Source: an uncultured Bacteroidales bacterium (lineage in GTDB: Bacteria > Bacteroidota > Bacteroidia > Bacteroidales > Bacteroidaceae). From it: a stretch of DNA of 64,000 bases. Positions 1 to 8,318 of the stretch are shown piece by piece. The stretch is from the NCBI GenBank assembly GCA_902788315.1, contig CADAJS010000003.1, forward strand, positions 186,606 to 250,605. Direction: 5' to 3'. A program made the position numbers and the translations under genes. Each line of letters begins with the position of its first letter. The first letter of the stretch is position 1. The notes below the pieces were generated by a model. That model was not told the origin of the DNA and ran no database searches. It was given only the letters and a program-made list of their open reading frames with translations.

Positions 1-1490
1 TCACCATGCCAGAGCGTCTGGTATTGTTGAAAGTGTTCGTTGAAAAGACCGTATAGAGTTACATGATCACCATTGACCATCAGGCCGCAGGGCGATGTGT
101 TCACATTCCACCCCACACTGCCCCGCACGCCGTGGTCGGCCCGCCAGATCCAGAAATGGTCGCCTATGACGTCGGCCGAATTGATGACCACCGCCACGTC
201 CACATGAACAGGCGACGGGCGGAAGCCGCCTACACGGAAGAAGAGGTCGGCCAGCAGCGTGGGGTTCTCGCTGTGGCGCACACACGCCCGACCCGCGGTC
301 CTCGTCGCTGCATCCTTGCCGGTCGATGGACCGGTGGCATTGACTTCCCCGCCCACCTGCAAGAGCGAATGGGACGAGTAATGGGCGTCGAACATCAGTG
401 AGGCAATAGTCACGCCATCCACGTCGTCCACCATGATGGCCGTCTCCTGCCCTTCGCCGGGAATCAGAGTGGCCAGTCCCAGGCCGAGCACGATGGTGCC
501 GGGGCGCGTGACGCGAAGAGGTTCGGAGAGAGTGTACAAACCGGGCGTGAAAAGCAGATGCTTGCCGCGAGTAAGCTGACGGTTCATTTCGACAGCCGAG
601 ACGTCTTCCTGCACCACGAAGAAATCCTTCTTCACGTCGAACGTCTCACCTTCGCCCATCGAGGTACGGCTGTATGAGACCCCGTGGCTGTCACGTCGCA
701 GCGCGGGACGAAACACCTTGTAGCGTCCCTTCCTATCAACAAAGAGGAAGGGCTTCTCACGCACGACGGGGACAGTGGGAATATAGGTTACGTTGCCACC
801 CTCTGCCCAATTGTCGCGATAGGATGCCTTGTCAGCGCCGTCACCCAACTCCACGCCGTGGAAGCAATAGTTGTACTTCTCCTCACGGAACGTGCCGCGA
901 CCCTTTTCGAGCACAGAGTTGCGATAATACCATTGTTGCTGATGATCGCTTCCGGCGGGTGCCACGAAGTAGCAGTCGGCAGCATACCCGCCGCTCACCC
1001 AACCATGCCCCCACTGAGTGCGAAGTGTACGCTCGCTGTAGATGCGCCGCATCGGGGCTGCCTGCGACACAGCCCACTTGAAGGTCTCGGGTTCGTCGTA
1101 CGTCTCCGGGCCGATGACCGAGAGGTTCTCTATCGAGCGCCAGAAGGTGCAGGTGCCGTTGTCGTCGCGAAGCGGAGCAGGCGTGTGTACGTTGGAGACC
1201 ATCACCTCGTAGGGCGTACGGCCCAGTCCAGCCAGCTGCATATAATAAGGTACTAGCAACAGGCCTGCATCCCGATAATCACCGGGGAGCAGGAGCACCG
1301 CATAGCGATGGGCCGAGAACTGGTCGTGGAACATTGCTTCGTGCAGGTCATTAATCTCGTGCCCCACAGACGGCAGGTCGTCCTTCGGTCCGTAGATGTA
1401 CACATTGGGGCCGAATAGTTTGTCATGCCTGGCCATAGACGAAACGGCACACAAGCTGGCAAAACACAGCAGGGAGAACATCTTTTTCAT
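1..1490 (-). CDS. Secreted beta-helix protein of the family often mislabelled 'adenylyl cyclase' (3' end outside window)
   Basis: Reading the minus strand from the ATG at 1490 gives an open frame of about 496 codons that runs off the left edge, so the C-terminus is missing. The N-terminus (MKKMFSLLCFASLCAVSSMA) is a signal peptide, so the protein should be exported. The body has the recurrent phrases FGPNVYIYGP, AVLLLPGDYRDAG, GLGRTPYEV, FWRSIENLSV, WAVSQAAPMRR, REKPFLFVD, LLFTPGLYTLSEPLRV, LGLGLATLIP and WIWRADHG. I recall these from a large bacterial family of right-handed beta-helix (GH55/pectate-lyase-like) proteins that databases label adenylyl cyclase or coagulation factor 5/8-like. No cyclase motif is visible. 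The likely role is binding or cleaving an extracellular polysaccharide, but the substrate is unknown. A TAACTTTG promoter motif lies about 30 bp upstream. Confidence 0.75.
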   Translation of the reverse strand, partial: MKKMFSLLCFASLCAVSSMARHDKLFGPNVYIYGPKDDLPSVGHEINDLHEAMFHDQFSAHRYAVLLLPGDYRDAGLLLVPYYMQLAGLGRTPYEVMVSNVHTPAPLRDDNGTCTFWRSIENLSVIGPETYDEPETFKWAVSQAAPMRRIYSERTLRTQWGHGWVSGGYAADCYFVAPAGSDHQQQWYYRNSVLEKGRGTFREEKYNYCFHGVELGDGADKASYRDNWAEGGNVTYIPTVPVVREKPFLFVDRKGRYKVFRPALRRDSHGVSYSRTSMGEGETFDVKKDFFVVQEDVSAVEMNRQLTRGKHLLFTPGLYTLSEPLRVTRPGTIVLGLGLATLIPGEGQETAIMVDDVDGVTIASLMFDAHYSSHSLLQVGGEVNATGPSTGKDAATRTAGRACVRHSENPTLLADLFFRVGGFRPSPVHVDVAVVINSADVIGDHFWIWRADHGVRGSVGWNVNTSPCGLMVNGDHVTLYGLFNEHFQQYQTLWHG

Positions 1491-1520
1491 AAGCGAAAGG
1501 ATCTTTGACGTTTACCTGTG

Positions 1521-1528
1521 CAAAGTTA
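1521..1528 (-). promoter_or_regulatory. -7 promoter motif for the beta-helix gene
   Basis: The minus strand reads TAACTTTG, matching the Bacteroidota -7 consensus TAnnTTTG, 31 bp before the ATG at 1490. No clear TTTG -33 element is found at the expected distance. Confidence 0.45.
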
Positions 1529-1598
1529 GGCGTTTCGTATTATCGGACGGGGTACTGACGTACAAAAAAGGTGGAATATCTGTGATTTCTGTATGGCA

Positions 1599-2939
1599 TC
1601 AGTCGATATACTCAATCTGCATGCGCCACGTCCACTGATCGTAGTAGAGATTTCCTCCCTTCCACTCCACTTCACCGCGCTGGAAATCTACGGTCTCACT
1701 GCGGGGATACTTCTTCTTAGGCTGGAGCGTCATGCCGTAGTCGCGGTTCACAATCATACGCCACGAGTCGATGCCGCCCAGGTAGAACATGCGCACAGGT
1801 TCGTTCTTGCCCCAGTCACATGTGCCGAACGACTGATCGACGGGCACCCATCCCAATCCCTCAAAGAAGACCTCGGCCCAGTCGTGCATATTCCAAGCAC
1901 CAGGATGCATCATAAAGCAGCTCTCGAAACGGGCCGGGATGCCGGCAATGCGGCATAGTGTAATGAAGAGCAACGACTTCTGACCACAGTCTCCATGACG
2001 GTTCTTCCATACATACATGGGGATGTTCTCGATGGTGGAGTACTCGCGTGCCGAGGCCCACGGTATATTGGCATCGATGTAGAGGAAGAAACGGCGGGCC
2101 TTCTCAACGGGGTCTGAAGCACCGGCGGAAAGGCTGTCTGCCAACGTCCGCAACTCAGGAGTGAAGCAGATATGGCGATCGCGTTCGGCGGTGAATGTCT
2201 TGTACAGCTTGCTTCCTGTATCGTAGGGGCGAGCCTGACGAAGGTCGAACCAGGCACCGCGGCTGGTGTATTCAAATGTCTCGCTGAACACTGTGGGACG
2301 TCCCGCCTCGGCCCTGCGCTCCATGTAGAGCGTGCTGTGAGGGGCATCGGGCTTTGCCAAAATGTATTTCGCCTCGCTGGCCGAGATCAGTTCCACGTCG
2401 GTCTGCCGCGTTTCATCGCGGCGCGGGAACGGGAGCCAGCAACGTATCGTCTGCCCCTCGGGAACAGCATCGGGGCGCACAGTTAGCGTATAGGTGACAC
2501 GCATGCGACGAGCCTGAGCCGTGTGCCGAGCGTCCAGCGGTGCATCACGCAATATCTGCGGGATATTGCGCATGCAAGTGATGTCCTTATCGGAGAGTTC
2601 GTTCTCCTCGGGGTGTGCTTTTGCCCAAATCTGCTGGCACTTCGGGTCGATACGGAACAGGTTGCGCCCCGCGAACTTGAAGTAGAGTTTCTCGCCGTCG
2701 AGCGTCATCTGCTCCAATGCGCCAGACTGCTCCCAGGCTCCCATCTGGGCATCTGTGACACGGGGGACATACCGGCGAATGTACTGCAACACCTCGTCCC
2801 GCGACTTTCCGAAGTCGTAGTGCAGACGATGCTGCAAGTCGGTCTCCCAAGTGTACTTGTCTCCCTTTGCCTGTCCGGCGAATGCACCGCAGGCTATCGT
2901 CAGCACAGCGACGGCAATTCTCATCTTATTGTAATTCAT
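1599..2939 (-). CDS. Secreted transglutaminase-like domain protein
   Basis: A 446-residue protein with an N-terminal signal peptide (MRIAVAVLTIACGAFAGQAKG; Met6 is an alternative start). The C-terminal half contains a transglutaminase/papain-like core: Cys318 in HGDCGQKS, His352 in NMHDWAEVF and Asp368 in WVPVDQSFG form the expected Cys-His-Asp triad. In Bacteroidota such exported proteins are usually thought to act as peptidases or amidases rather than crosslinkers. The next genes on the same strand are downstream-read neighbours of a dipeptide epimerase and an NlpC/P60 peptidase, so a role in processing wall-derived peptides is plausible but inferred. The gap to the epimerase stop is about 50 bp, consistent with one transcription unit in the order NlpC/P60 - epimerase - transglutaminase. 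Confidence 0.85.
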   Translation of the reverse strand: MNYNKMRIAVAVLTIACGAFAGQAKGDKYTWETDLQHRLHYDFGKSRDEVLQYIRRYVPRVTDAQMGAWEQSGALEQMTLDGEKLYFKFAGRNLFRIDPKCQQIWAKAHPEENELSDKDITCMRNIPQILRDAPLDARHTAQARRMRVTYTLTVRPDAVPEGQTIRCWLPFPRRDETRQTDVELISASEAKYILAKPDAPHSTLYMERRAEAGRPTVFSETFEYTSRGAWFDLRQARPYDTGSKLYKTFTAERDRHICFTPELRTLADSLSAGASDPVEKARRFFLYIDANIPWASAREYSTIENIPMYVWKNRHGDCGQKSLLFITLCRIAGIPARFESCFMMHPGAWNMHDWAEVFFEGLGWVPVDQSFGTCDWGKNEPVRMFYLGGIDSWRMIVNRDYGMTLQPKKKYPRSETVDFQRGEVEWKGGNLYYDQWTWRMQIEYID

Positions 2940-2990
2940 AGTTCACACACAGTTCATGGTTCATACACACAAGTTCATGGTTCACAATTA

Positions 2991-4160
2991 TCATTCACGT
3001 CTCGCGACGGAAACAGGGGTCACCCCGATTCCCGCCCCGCCAGGCAGTGTCAGACGTCCCTTGACCACCTCAACGCCCCGAAAGCGATCGTTGGCGATGA
3101 GCAGGTTGCCGTCCAGGTCGGCAAAGTCCACTGCGGGTGACAACTGGGCGGCAGCCGATATGCCGCACGACGTCTCGGTCATGCATCCCAGCATCACCTT
3201 CATGCCCAGGGCGCGGGTGGCCTGCACCATCTTCCACGCCTCGCGCATGCCTGTACACTTCATCAGCTTAATGTTAATGCCGCTGAAGGCACCCTGTAAA
3301 CGCGCGATGTCCGAGAGGCGCTGTACGCTCTCGTCGGCAAAGATGGGCACTGGCGAGCGTTCGGTGAGCCAGGCAATGTCGTCGAGCTGCGTCTTGGGCA
3401 TCGGCTGTTCCACCATCACCACGCCCTGTTCATGCAGCCAGTGTATCATGTCGATAGCTTGTTGACGGTCCTTCCATCCTTGATTGGCATCGACAGCCAA
3501 AGGCAACGTGGTGACACTGCGGATGGCCTGTATCATGTCCCGGTCGCTGTCGAGCCCCACCTTTACCTTCAGTATATTGAAGCGAGCAGCACACTCACGC
3601 GTCTTCTCCCGTACCACCTCGGGAGTGTCGATACCGATGGTGAAGGTGGTGTCGGGTGCCTTTGCAGGGTTGAGTCCCCAGATGCGATACCAGGGTTGCC
3701 CCATCAGCTTGCCCACAAGATCGTGCAGCGCGATGTCCACAGCCGCCTTGCCGGCAGCATTACCATCGTCCATGCGATCGATTTCGCCCAGTATCTCTTC
3801 CATCTGGAAAGGGTCGGAGAAATCTCCGATGCGCGTTGCCACACGGGCAAGAAACTGCATCACGGAATCCACCGTGCCCAGTTCGCGTGCCAGATAAGGC
3901 GGCATGCAGGCTTCGCCGTAGCCAGTCAGCCCATCGTAGGAGAGTTCCACCTGGATGTCGGGCGTAGTGCTGCGGGAATAGGAGGCCACGGTGAACACAT
4001 GGCGCATCTTCAGCTCATAAGGAAAGAAGGTGAGGCTCATCCGCTTGGAACTGCTCTTTCGGTTGGCCTTCGGCAAGGTCATGCCATGAACGTGAGGGGT
4101 CAGGATGAGCCCCGCGGAAGCAGCGGCTGCGGTGTGAAGGAAGTGTCGTCGGTCAGTCAT
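2991..4160 (-). CDS. Dipeptide epimerase (L-Ala-D/L-Glu epimerase type, enolase superfamily)
   Basis: A 389-residue enolase-superfamily enzyme. The signature residues are present: the KxK pair K198/K200 in ILKVKVGLD, metal ligands D224 (AVDANQGW), E251 (MVEQPMP) and D276 (FADESVQ), and the opposing base K298 (GINIKLMK). This matches the L-Ala-D/L-Glu epimerase subgroup, which inverts the D-Glu of murein dipeptides. The N-terminus (TDRRHFLHTAAAASAGLILTP) resembles a twin-arginine signal, so the enzyme may act outside the cytoplasm, which differs from the cytoplasmic E. coli enzyme. It lies 14 bp from the NlpC/P60 gene, a typical partner that releases such dipeptides. The exact substrate cannot be proven from sequence. 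Confidence 0.87.
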   Translation of the reverse strand: MTDRRHFLHTAAAASAGLILTPHVHGMTLPKANRKSSSKRMSLTFFPYELKMRHVFTVASYSRSTTPDIQVELSYDGLTGYGEACMPPYLARELGTVDSVMQFLARVATRIGDFSDPFQMEEILGEIDRMDDGNAAGKAAVDIALHDLVGKLMGQPWYRIWGLNPAKAPDTTFTIGIDTPEVVREKTRECAARFNILKVKVGLDSDRDMIQAIRSVTTLPLAVDANQGWKDRQQAIDMIHWLHEQGVVMVEQPMPKTQLDDIAWLTERSPVPIFADESVQRLSDIARLQGAFSGINIKLMKCTGMREAWKMVQATRALGMKVMLGCMTETSCGISAAAQLSPAVDFADLDGNLLIANDRFRGVEVVKGRLTLPGGAGIGVTPVSVARRE

Positions 4161-4174
4161 TTTGTCGGTTGAGG

Positions 4175-5131
4175 TTATTGATAGAAGGGATGTCGATGAG
4201 TGGTGAAAAGCCCCTCCTGCCGATTGATATAAGGCAACACGCGAGCGGCAAAGAGCAGCCGGCCGCGGTTGTAATCGTCGTAATCCGGGTCGCCAGGGCG
4301 GAGGCTGGCCTCACGGACAAAGCCAGAGGAATGGATGAAACGCCCGTCGCCCACATAGAACGCCACATGCACCACACGCTCCGGACGGCTCTCGTCGCCC
4401 CGGGAGCCGAAGAAGAGCAGGTCGCCCGGCACGAGGTTGGAAAAGTCGGGGGCAATCTCAAGGCGCTCTCCGGTGCGTGCCTGCTGCGACGCATTGCGGG
4501 GGATGATGATATCGTGAAGGTAGAGGGTGGTGCGCACGAATCCGCTGCAATCCACGCCCTTGGGTGACGTGCCGCCCCACATATAGGGTACGCCGGTAAG
4601 CGATCGCGCCGTACGGAGAATGCTCTGGGCGTCCGCCTTCAGACGGTTCCGCCATTCGTCGATAGGCTGGCAAGCACTGCGATGCAGGAAGCCCTCGCGG
4701 CCGTCGGGGAATGCCACATGGAAATACTTTCCACGCCGCCCCACGAGCCGCAGCCGGTCGCCCCCCACCACATCGCTCACAGCCGCCGACTTGGTACTGC
4801 GCTGGCTATAGACTTGGGCATAAAGCGCTGTGACCACCACCTGCGGCGCAGTGTTCCATGCCGTCAGCTCTTCACGTGAGACACGCTTCACCGTGCTTCC
4901 CAGCGTCCATGCCACATAGGCATCGGGCGTCTCCACCTGCAGCCACTCGTTCACGCGGTCCGTCACACGGACGGGCATGCCGAGCAAGGCCTGCGACTCC
5001 TGGCCGCTGGAATAGGCCGGGCGCTCACGGGTATTGGTGACAGAGACATTGACGATGCCCCACTCCTCGGCTGCCAGGCAAAGCGGGAGGCAAAGCAGAC
5101 AGAGGAGGGAAAGGAAGAGTCTTTTCCCCAT
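4175..5131 (-). CDS. NlpC/P60 family cysteine peptidase with SH3-like domains
   Basis: I place the start at the ATG at 5131 rather than the longest frame (5215), because MGKRLFLSLLCLLCLPLCLAAEEW is a clean signal peptide that the longer frame would bury. The product is then 318 residues. The N-terminal part has bacterial SH3-like segments (ALLGMPVRVTDRVNEWLQVETPD and a second repeat). The C-terminal NlpC/P60 domain has the nucleophile Cys195 in KGVDCSGFVRT, a His in RVVHVAFYVG and a polar third residue in FIHSSG. Members cleave gamma-D-Glu-diamino acid bonds in stem peptides. Coupling with the downstream epimerase suggests a muropeptide-degradation unit comparable to YkfC-YkfB of Bacillus. 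Confidence 0.88.
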   Translation of the reverse strand: MGKRLFLSLLCLLCLPLCLAAEEWGIVNVSVTNTRERPAYSSGQESQALLGMPVRVTDRVNEWLQVETPDAYVAWTLGSTVKRVSREELTAWNTAPQVVVTALYAQVYSQRSTKSAAVSDVVGGDRLRLVGRRGKYFHVAFPDGREGFLHRSACQPIDEWRNRLKADAQSILRTARSLTGVPYMWGGTSPKGVDCSGFVRTTLYLHDIIIPRNASQQARTGERLEIAPDFSNLVPGDLLFFGSRGDESRPERVVHVAFYVGDGRFIHSSGFVREASLRPGDPDYDDYNRGRLLFAARVLPYINRQEGLFTTHRHPFYQ

Positions 5132-5229
5132 CCTCAACTTCTCTCCCGTCACGTCTCCCACAGGGAGGGGAACTCCTGAAAAGGGAGCGAATGTCTGTGT
5201 TTCCCTCATATTCATTCTCTCTCAAATGC

Positions 5230-5271
5230 CTCTCCCCCAGCATCCTCCTATTGGAAGAGACTGGGGGAGAG
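5230..5271 (-). terminator. Hairpin after ilvC
   Basis: A perfect 11-bp inverted repeat (CTCTCCCCCAG at 5230-5240 with its complement at 5261-5271) with a 20-nt loop sits 18 bp after the ilvC stop and before the NlpC/P60 gene. There is no U-tract, so factor-independent termination is uncertain. A similar CCTCCCCC/GGGGGAGG hairpin occurs at 45726-45770. Confidence 0.45.
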
Positions 5272-5288
5272 AGTGTTATTTAATAATC

Positions 5289-6332
5289 TCAGTTGTTTTC
5301 CGGTCGCAACTGGCGAACGACTTCGGCCGTGCGCCACATCTCGCTGTTACGCAGGGCAGCCAGTTCCTTCTCGAGACCCACGCGATAATCGGGCTTCGAG
5401 TTGGCATCAATGCTGATCTGTGCCTCGTTGCCACTCTTTACGCTGGCATACAGTTCCTGTACCACGGACTTGATGGCATCGTGGAAGCGAGGATACCAGT
5501 CGAGAGCGCCGCGCTGAGCCGTCGTCGAGCAGTTGGCATACATCCAGTCCATACCCTTGGCAGCGAAGAGCGGCATAAGGCTCTGTGTCAGCTCCTCCAC
5601 CGTCTCGTTGAAGGCCTCGCTGGGCGTGTGGCCGTTCTCGCGCAGCACTTCATATTGAGCCAGCAGCAGGCCCTGAATGGCTCCCATCAGCGAACCACGC
5701 TCGCCCGTCAGGTCGCTCGTAGCCTCGCGCTGGAAGGTGGTCTCGAAGAGGTAGCCCGAGCCGATACCGATGCCCAAAGCCAGCGTGCGGTCGAGGGCAC
5801 GTCCAGTGGCATCCTGATACACAGCATACGAGCTATTCAGTCCGCGTCCTTCGAGGAACATCGTGCGCAGCGAGGTGCCCGAGCCCTTGGGAGCCACCAT
5901 GATAACGTCAATATCCTTGGCCGGCACGCAGCCCGTACGGTCGTTCCATGTAATGGCAAATCCGTGGCTGAAATAGAGTGCCTTGCCCGGTGTGAGGTGT
6001 TTCTTCAGGTTGGGCCAGACGCTCATCACAGCAGCGTCCGACAGCAGGCACATCACGATGGTGCCCTTCTCGGCGGCCTCCTCGATGGAGAACAGTGTCT
6101 CGCCCGGCACCCAACCGTCGGCAATAGCCTTCTCGAAGGTCTTGCCCTGGCGCTGGCCCACAATCACATTGAAGCCGTTGTCGCGCAGGTTACAGGCCTG
6201 GCCGGGGCCCTGCACGCCGTAGCCAATGACGGCGATGGTCTCGTCCTTCAGTATCTCACGTGCTTTCTCCAGAGGGAACTCCTCGCGGGTCACCACTTCC
6301 TCGATGACACCGCCAAAATTCATTTTTGCCAT
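5289..6332 (-). CDS. ilvC: Ketol-acid reductoisomerase
   Basis: A 347-residue class I ketol-acid reductoisomerase, which converts acetolactate to dihydroxyisovalerate with NADPH and Mg2+ in valine/isoleucine/leucine synthesis. The Rossmann loop is GYGVQGPGQACNLRDNG near residue 38. The catalytic domain shows APKGSGTSLR, the EAT/DLTGERG metal-binding segment (REATSDLTGERGSLMGAIQG) and the C-terminal CSTTAQRGALDW block. Length agrees with the short form found in Bacteroidota. The other ilv/leu genes are not in the window, so it stands alone here. It has its own TAACTTTG promoter and ends before a GC-rich hairpin. Confidence 0.97.
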   Translation of the reverse strand: MAKMNFGGVIEEVVTREEFPLEKAREILKDETIAVIGYGVQGPGQACNLRDNGFNVIVGQRQGKTFEKAIADGWVPGETLFSIEEAAEKGTIVMCLLSDAAVMSVWPNLKKHLTPGKALYFSHGFAITWNDRTGCVPAKDIDVIMVAPKGSGTSLRTMFLEGRGLNSSYAVYQDATGRALDRTLALGIGIGSGYLFETTFQREATSDLTGERGSLMGAIQGLLLAQYEVLRENGHTPSEAFNETVEELTQSLMPLFAAKGMDWMYANCSTTAQRGALDWYPRFHDAIKSVVQELYASVKSGNEAQISIDANSKPDYRVGLEKELAALRNSEMWRTAEVVRQLRPENN

Positions 6333-6385
6333 AGTTCTTCGTTATTTTAAATGTATTGTATGTCCGCATTCCGTGGAATCGACTG

Positions 6386-6416
6386 CAAAGTTACGAAGAA
6401 ACTTTCTATCTGCCAA
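6386..6416 (-). promoter_or_regulatory. Promoter for ilvC
   Basis: The minus strand has TAACTTTG (6393-6386) with a TTGG sequence about 20 bp upstream (6416-6413), close to the TTTG/TAnnTTTG arrangement. It lies about 55 bp before the ilvC ATG. Confidence 0.55.
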
Positions 6417-6528
6417 CATCTGCGCCGCACAAATTACGATTTGTCAGCAAATCGGGCGGAAAAGGTCAATAATAGAAAGAACAACGTGGTGGAAGCAGCG
6501 CCGAATCGCGCGCGGATGAAGGATGCGA

Positions 6529-6993
6529 CTAACGAGCGACGCTCGTGATTCGCAATCTTAACGTGCCGATGGGGACGTTCACCTCCACCACATCGCCTTC
6601 GTTCTTCCCCAAGAGAGCTCGTGCGATGGGCGACTTGATGGACAGTTTTCCCTCGGCCATGTTTGCCTCGTGTGTGCTGACTATCGTGTAGCAGAGTTTC
6701 GCGCCATTGTCTATGTTCGTCATCTCCACTCGGCTCAGCAAGCCGATGCCGTCGCTGCGGAGCACGGACTTGTCTATCACACGGGCGTGCTCCAGCACTC
6801 GCTGCATGAAGCGTATCCGGCCCAGCAGTTTTCCCTGCTCGCGCTTTGCGGCGTGGTACTCGAAGTTCTCGCTGAGGTCGCCCTTGTCGCGAGCCTCTGC
6901 AATGGCATCCTTCACTCGCGCCAGTTCCACTGTTTCCAGTTCATGAAGTTCGGCTACCAGCTTGTCATAGCCCTCTTGTGACATATATTCCAT
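6529..6993 (-). CDS. greA: Transcription elongation factor GreA
   Basis: A 154-residue GreA/GreB-family factor, which enters the RNA polymerase secondary channel and stimulates cleavage of backtracked transcripts. The N-terminal coiled coil carries the acidic tip GDLSENFEYHAAKREQ with the catalytic D/E pair. The C-terminal FKBP-like domain ends in SPIARALLGKNEGDVVEV, the usual family signature. Length is standard. It is transcribed alone on the minus strand, with a 196-bp gap to ilvC. Confidence 0.96.
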   Translation of the reverse strand: MEYMSQEGYDKLVAELHELETVELARVKDAIAEARDKGDLSENFEYHAAKREQGKLLGRIRFMQRVLEHARVIDKSVLRSDGIGLLSRVEMTNIDNGAKLCYTIVSTHEANMAEGKLSIKSPIARALLGKNEGDVVEVNVPIGTLRLRITSVAR

Positions 6994-7099
6994 ATTGTCA
7001 ATATCTGATTCTATATGATGAGATTATTCGTAATATATCCAGCTGTCTCCGGCCCATCGGAACATCAGATTCCGCACCGAACGCATCTGCAATCGGCTG

Positions 7100-7107
7100 C
7101 AAATTTA
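7100..7107 (-). promoter_or_regulatory. -7 promoter motif for greA
   Basis: The minus strand reads TAAATTTG, matching TAnnTTTG, about 107 bp before the greA ATG. No good -33 element is seen. Confidence 0.4.
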
Positions 7108-7227
7108 CAATAATTTCCCGATTCCGTAACCCTGTCGGGACGAAGAATTATGTTTCACGAACCAGAATGGCATGGACAAGCCGAGGGCGAAACGAGCCGG
7201 AAAACAGCCGAGCGCATTGCCCCCTAT

Positions 7228-7315
7228 TGTCCCACATGTGAGAAAGTGCCATGCAACACGCTGCGTCGAGCTTTCCCACACGTGGGAAAACACGACGCGG
7301 CAGGCACCGTCTCGC
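7228..7315. repeat. Paired-palindrome intergenic element, copy 1
   Basis: It contains TTTCCCACACGTGGGAAA at 7272-7289 and a degenerate copy TGTCCCACATGTGAGAAA at 7228-7245, exactly 44 bp apart. The 26-bp spacer, read on the minus strand, shares CGCAGCGTGTTGC with the spacer of copy 3 near 46890, so this copy is inverted relative to the others. Flanks such as GTGCC/GGCAC can extend the hairpin. It lies about 75-160 bp after the stop of the CapA-like gene. Confidence 0.8.
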
Positions 7316-7388
7316 CGGGTCTCACATGACCATCCCATTTCGCCCACATGCAACCAGCACAAAAAGGCGGTTACACGGCACGGAGCGC

Positions 7389-8318
7389 TCAGGGACACGG
7401 ACGGCACTGACGAACCTCTACGGGGATGGTATCGAAGGCTACGGGAGTGCGGGGACGGAAGCGGAGACGGAGCATCATGCCCCGACGAGTCTGGGGCGGC
7501 CGCTGGTCGAAAACGAAATTGCCCAGGCTGTAGCAGACCAGCGTGTGGCCCAGTGTGTCGATGGGCTGAAGGACATGAGGATGGTGGCCTACGATGGCGT
7601 CGGCACCGGCATCGGCCAGGCTACGGGCCAGTCGGCGCTGGGACATTGAGGGCTGCGTCTGAAACTCCGTCCCCCAATGGAGCACCACGACGATGGCCGT
7701 TTCGGGATGCGCCGCACGGTATCGGCCGACGGCATCTGAAAGCTGCGTGGCAGTGGGCTGGCAGATACCGGGACGTCCCTCGGCATAGTACCAGTTTTCA
7801 ATCGGCAAAGTCACAGCATTGAATAAGGCTACGCGAAGGTCTCCCTTACGGACCACGGCGGGCTCGAGCTGCTCCTCGGCCGAGCATCCATAGCCCAGCG
7901 GTACGATGCCAGCCTCGACAAGATGCTGCCAGGTAGCTTGCAGGCCGCGCCGGCCCTGGTCGATGGTATGATTGTTGGCCAGCGCGGCATGCGTGATACC
8001 AGTCCGGTACAGGTCGGCAGCCCAGCTGGCATCGGCACGGAAGATGTACTGCTTGTTGAGCGGGGAGAGCGAGTCCGTAAGCGGGCACTCCAGATTGACT
8101 ACCACGGCGTCGGCCTGACGGAAATACGGCTCCACCTCCTGAAGCAGATAGCCGATGCCGCGGCGTTCGATTACGGGGCGCGCACCCCGGTCCAGCAGCA
8201 CGTCGCCCGTAAAAAGGACGGAGAGCGTGTCGTCCCCGACGTCTCTCGGCGAGGGCGTGCACGACATGCACAAAGCCGAAAGGAGGCTAACAGCCAGAGC
8301 CGTAAAAGACGGTTTCAT
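7389..8318 (-). CDS. CapA/PgsA-like metallophosphoesterase lipoprotein
   Basis: A 309-residue lipoprotein (signal peptide with Cys20 in SALCMSC). It contains the CapA-family phosphoesterase fold: FTGDVLLDRG near residue 37, VVNLECPLT, LANNHTIDQG, VVLHWGTEF and IVGHHPHVLQPI. These correspond to the metal-binding D, N and H motifs of the calcineurin superfamily. In Bacillus CapA takes part in poly-gamma-glutamate synthesis, but the other cap/pgs genes are not here, so the substrate is unknown. The start overlaps the end of the upstream DUF3160 gene by 32 bp in another frame, implying translational coupling. Confidence 0.85.
   Translation of the reverse strand: MKPSFTALAVSLLSALCMSCTPSPRDVGDDTLSVLFTGDVLLDRGARPVIERRGIGYLLQEVEPYFRQADAVVVNLECPLTDSLSPLNKQYIFRADASWAADLYRTGITHAALANNHTIDQGRRGLQATWQHLVEAGIVPLGYGCSAEEQLEPAVVRKGDLRVALFNAVTLPIENWYYAEGRPGICQPTATQLSDAVGRYRAAHPETAIVVVLHWGTEFQTQPSMSQRRLARSLADAGADAIVGHHPHVLQPIDTLGHTLVCYSLGNFVFDQRPPQTRRGMMLRLRFRPRTPVAFDTIPVEVRQCRPCP

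Larger units (their letters stand above)
6994..7388. other. Non-coding stretch between the CapA-like gene and greA
   Basis: No convincing gene. It holds a TAAATTTG -7 motif for greA on the minus strand (7107-7100) and, nearer the CapA-like gene, a palindromic repeat element at 7228-7315. Short open frames here have no start context or family resemblance. Confidence 0.6.

Noticed and set aside
1..1490. Naming the first gene an adenylyl cyclase
   Set aside because: Databases often use this label for the family, but the visible sequence is a secreted beta-helix protein without cyclase motifs.
7172..7822. A 216-codon plus-strand frame across the CapA-like gene end and the palindrome element
   Set aside because: It is antisense to the CapA-like coding region and has an Arg/Pro-rich composition typical of shadow frames.
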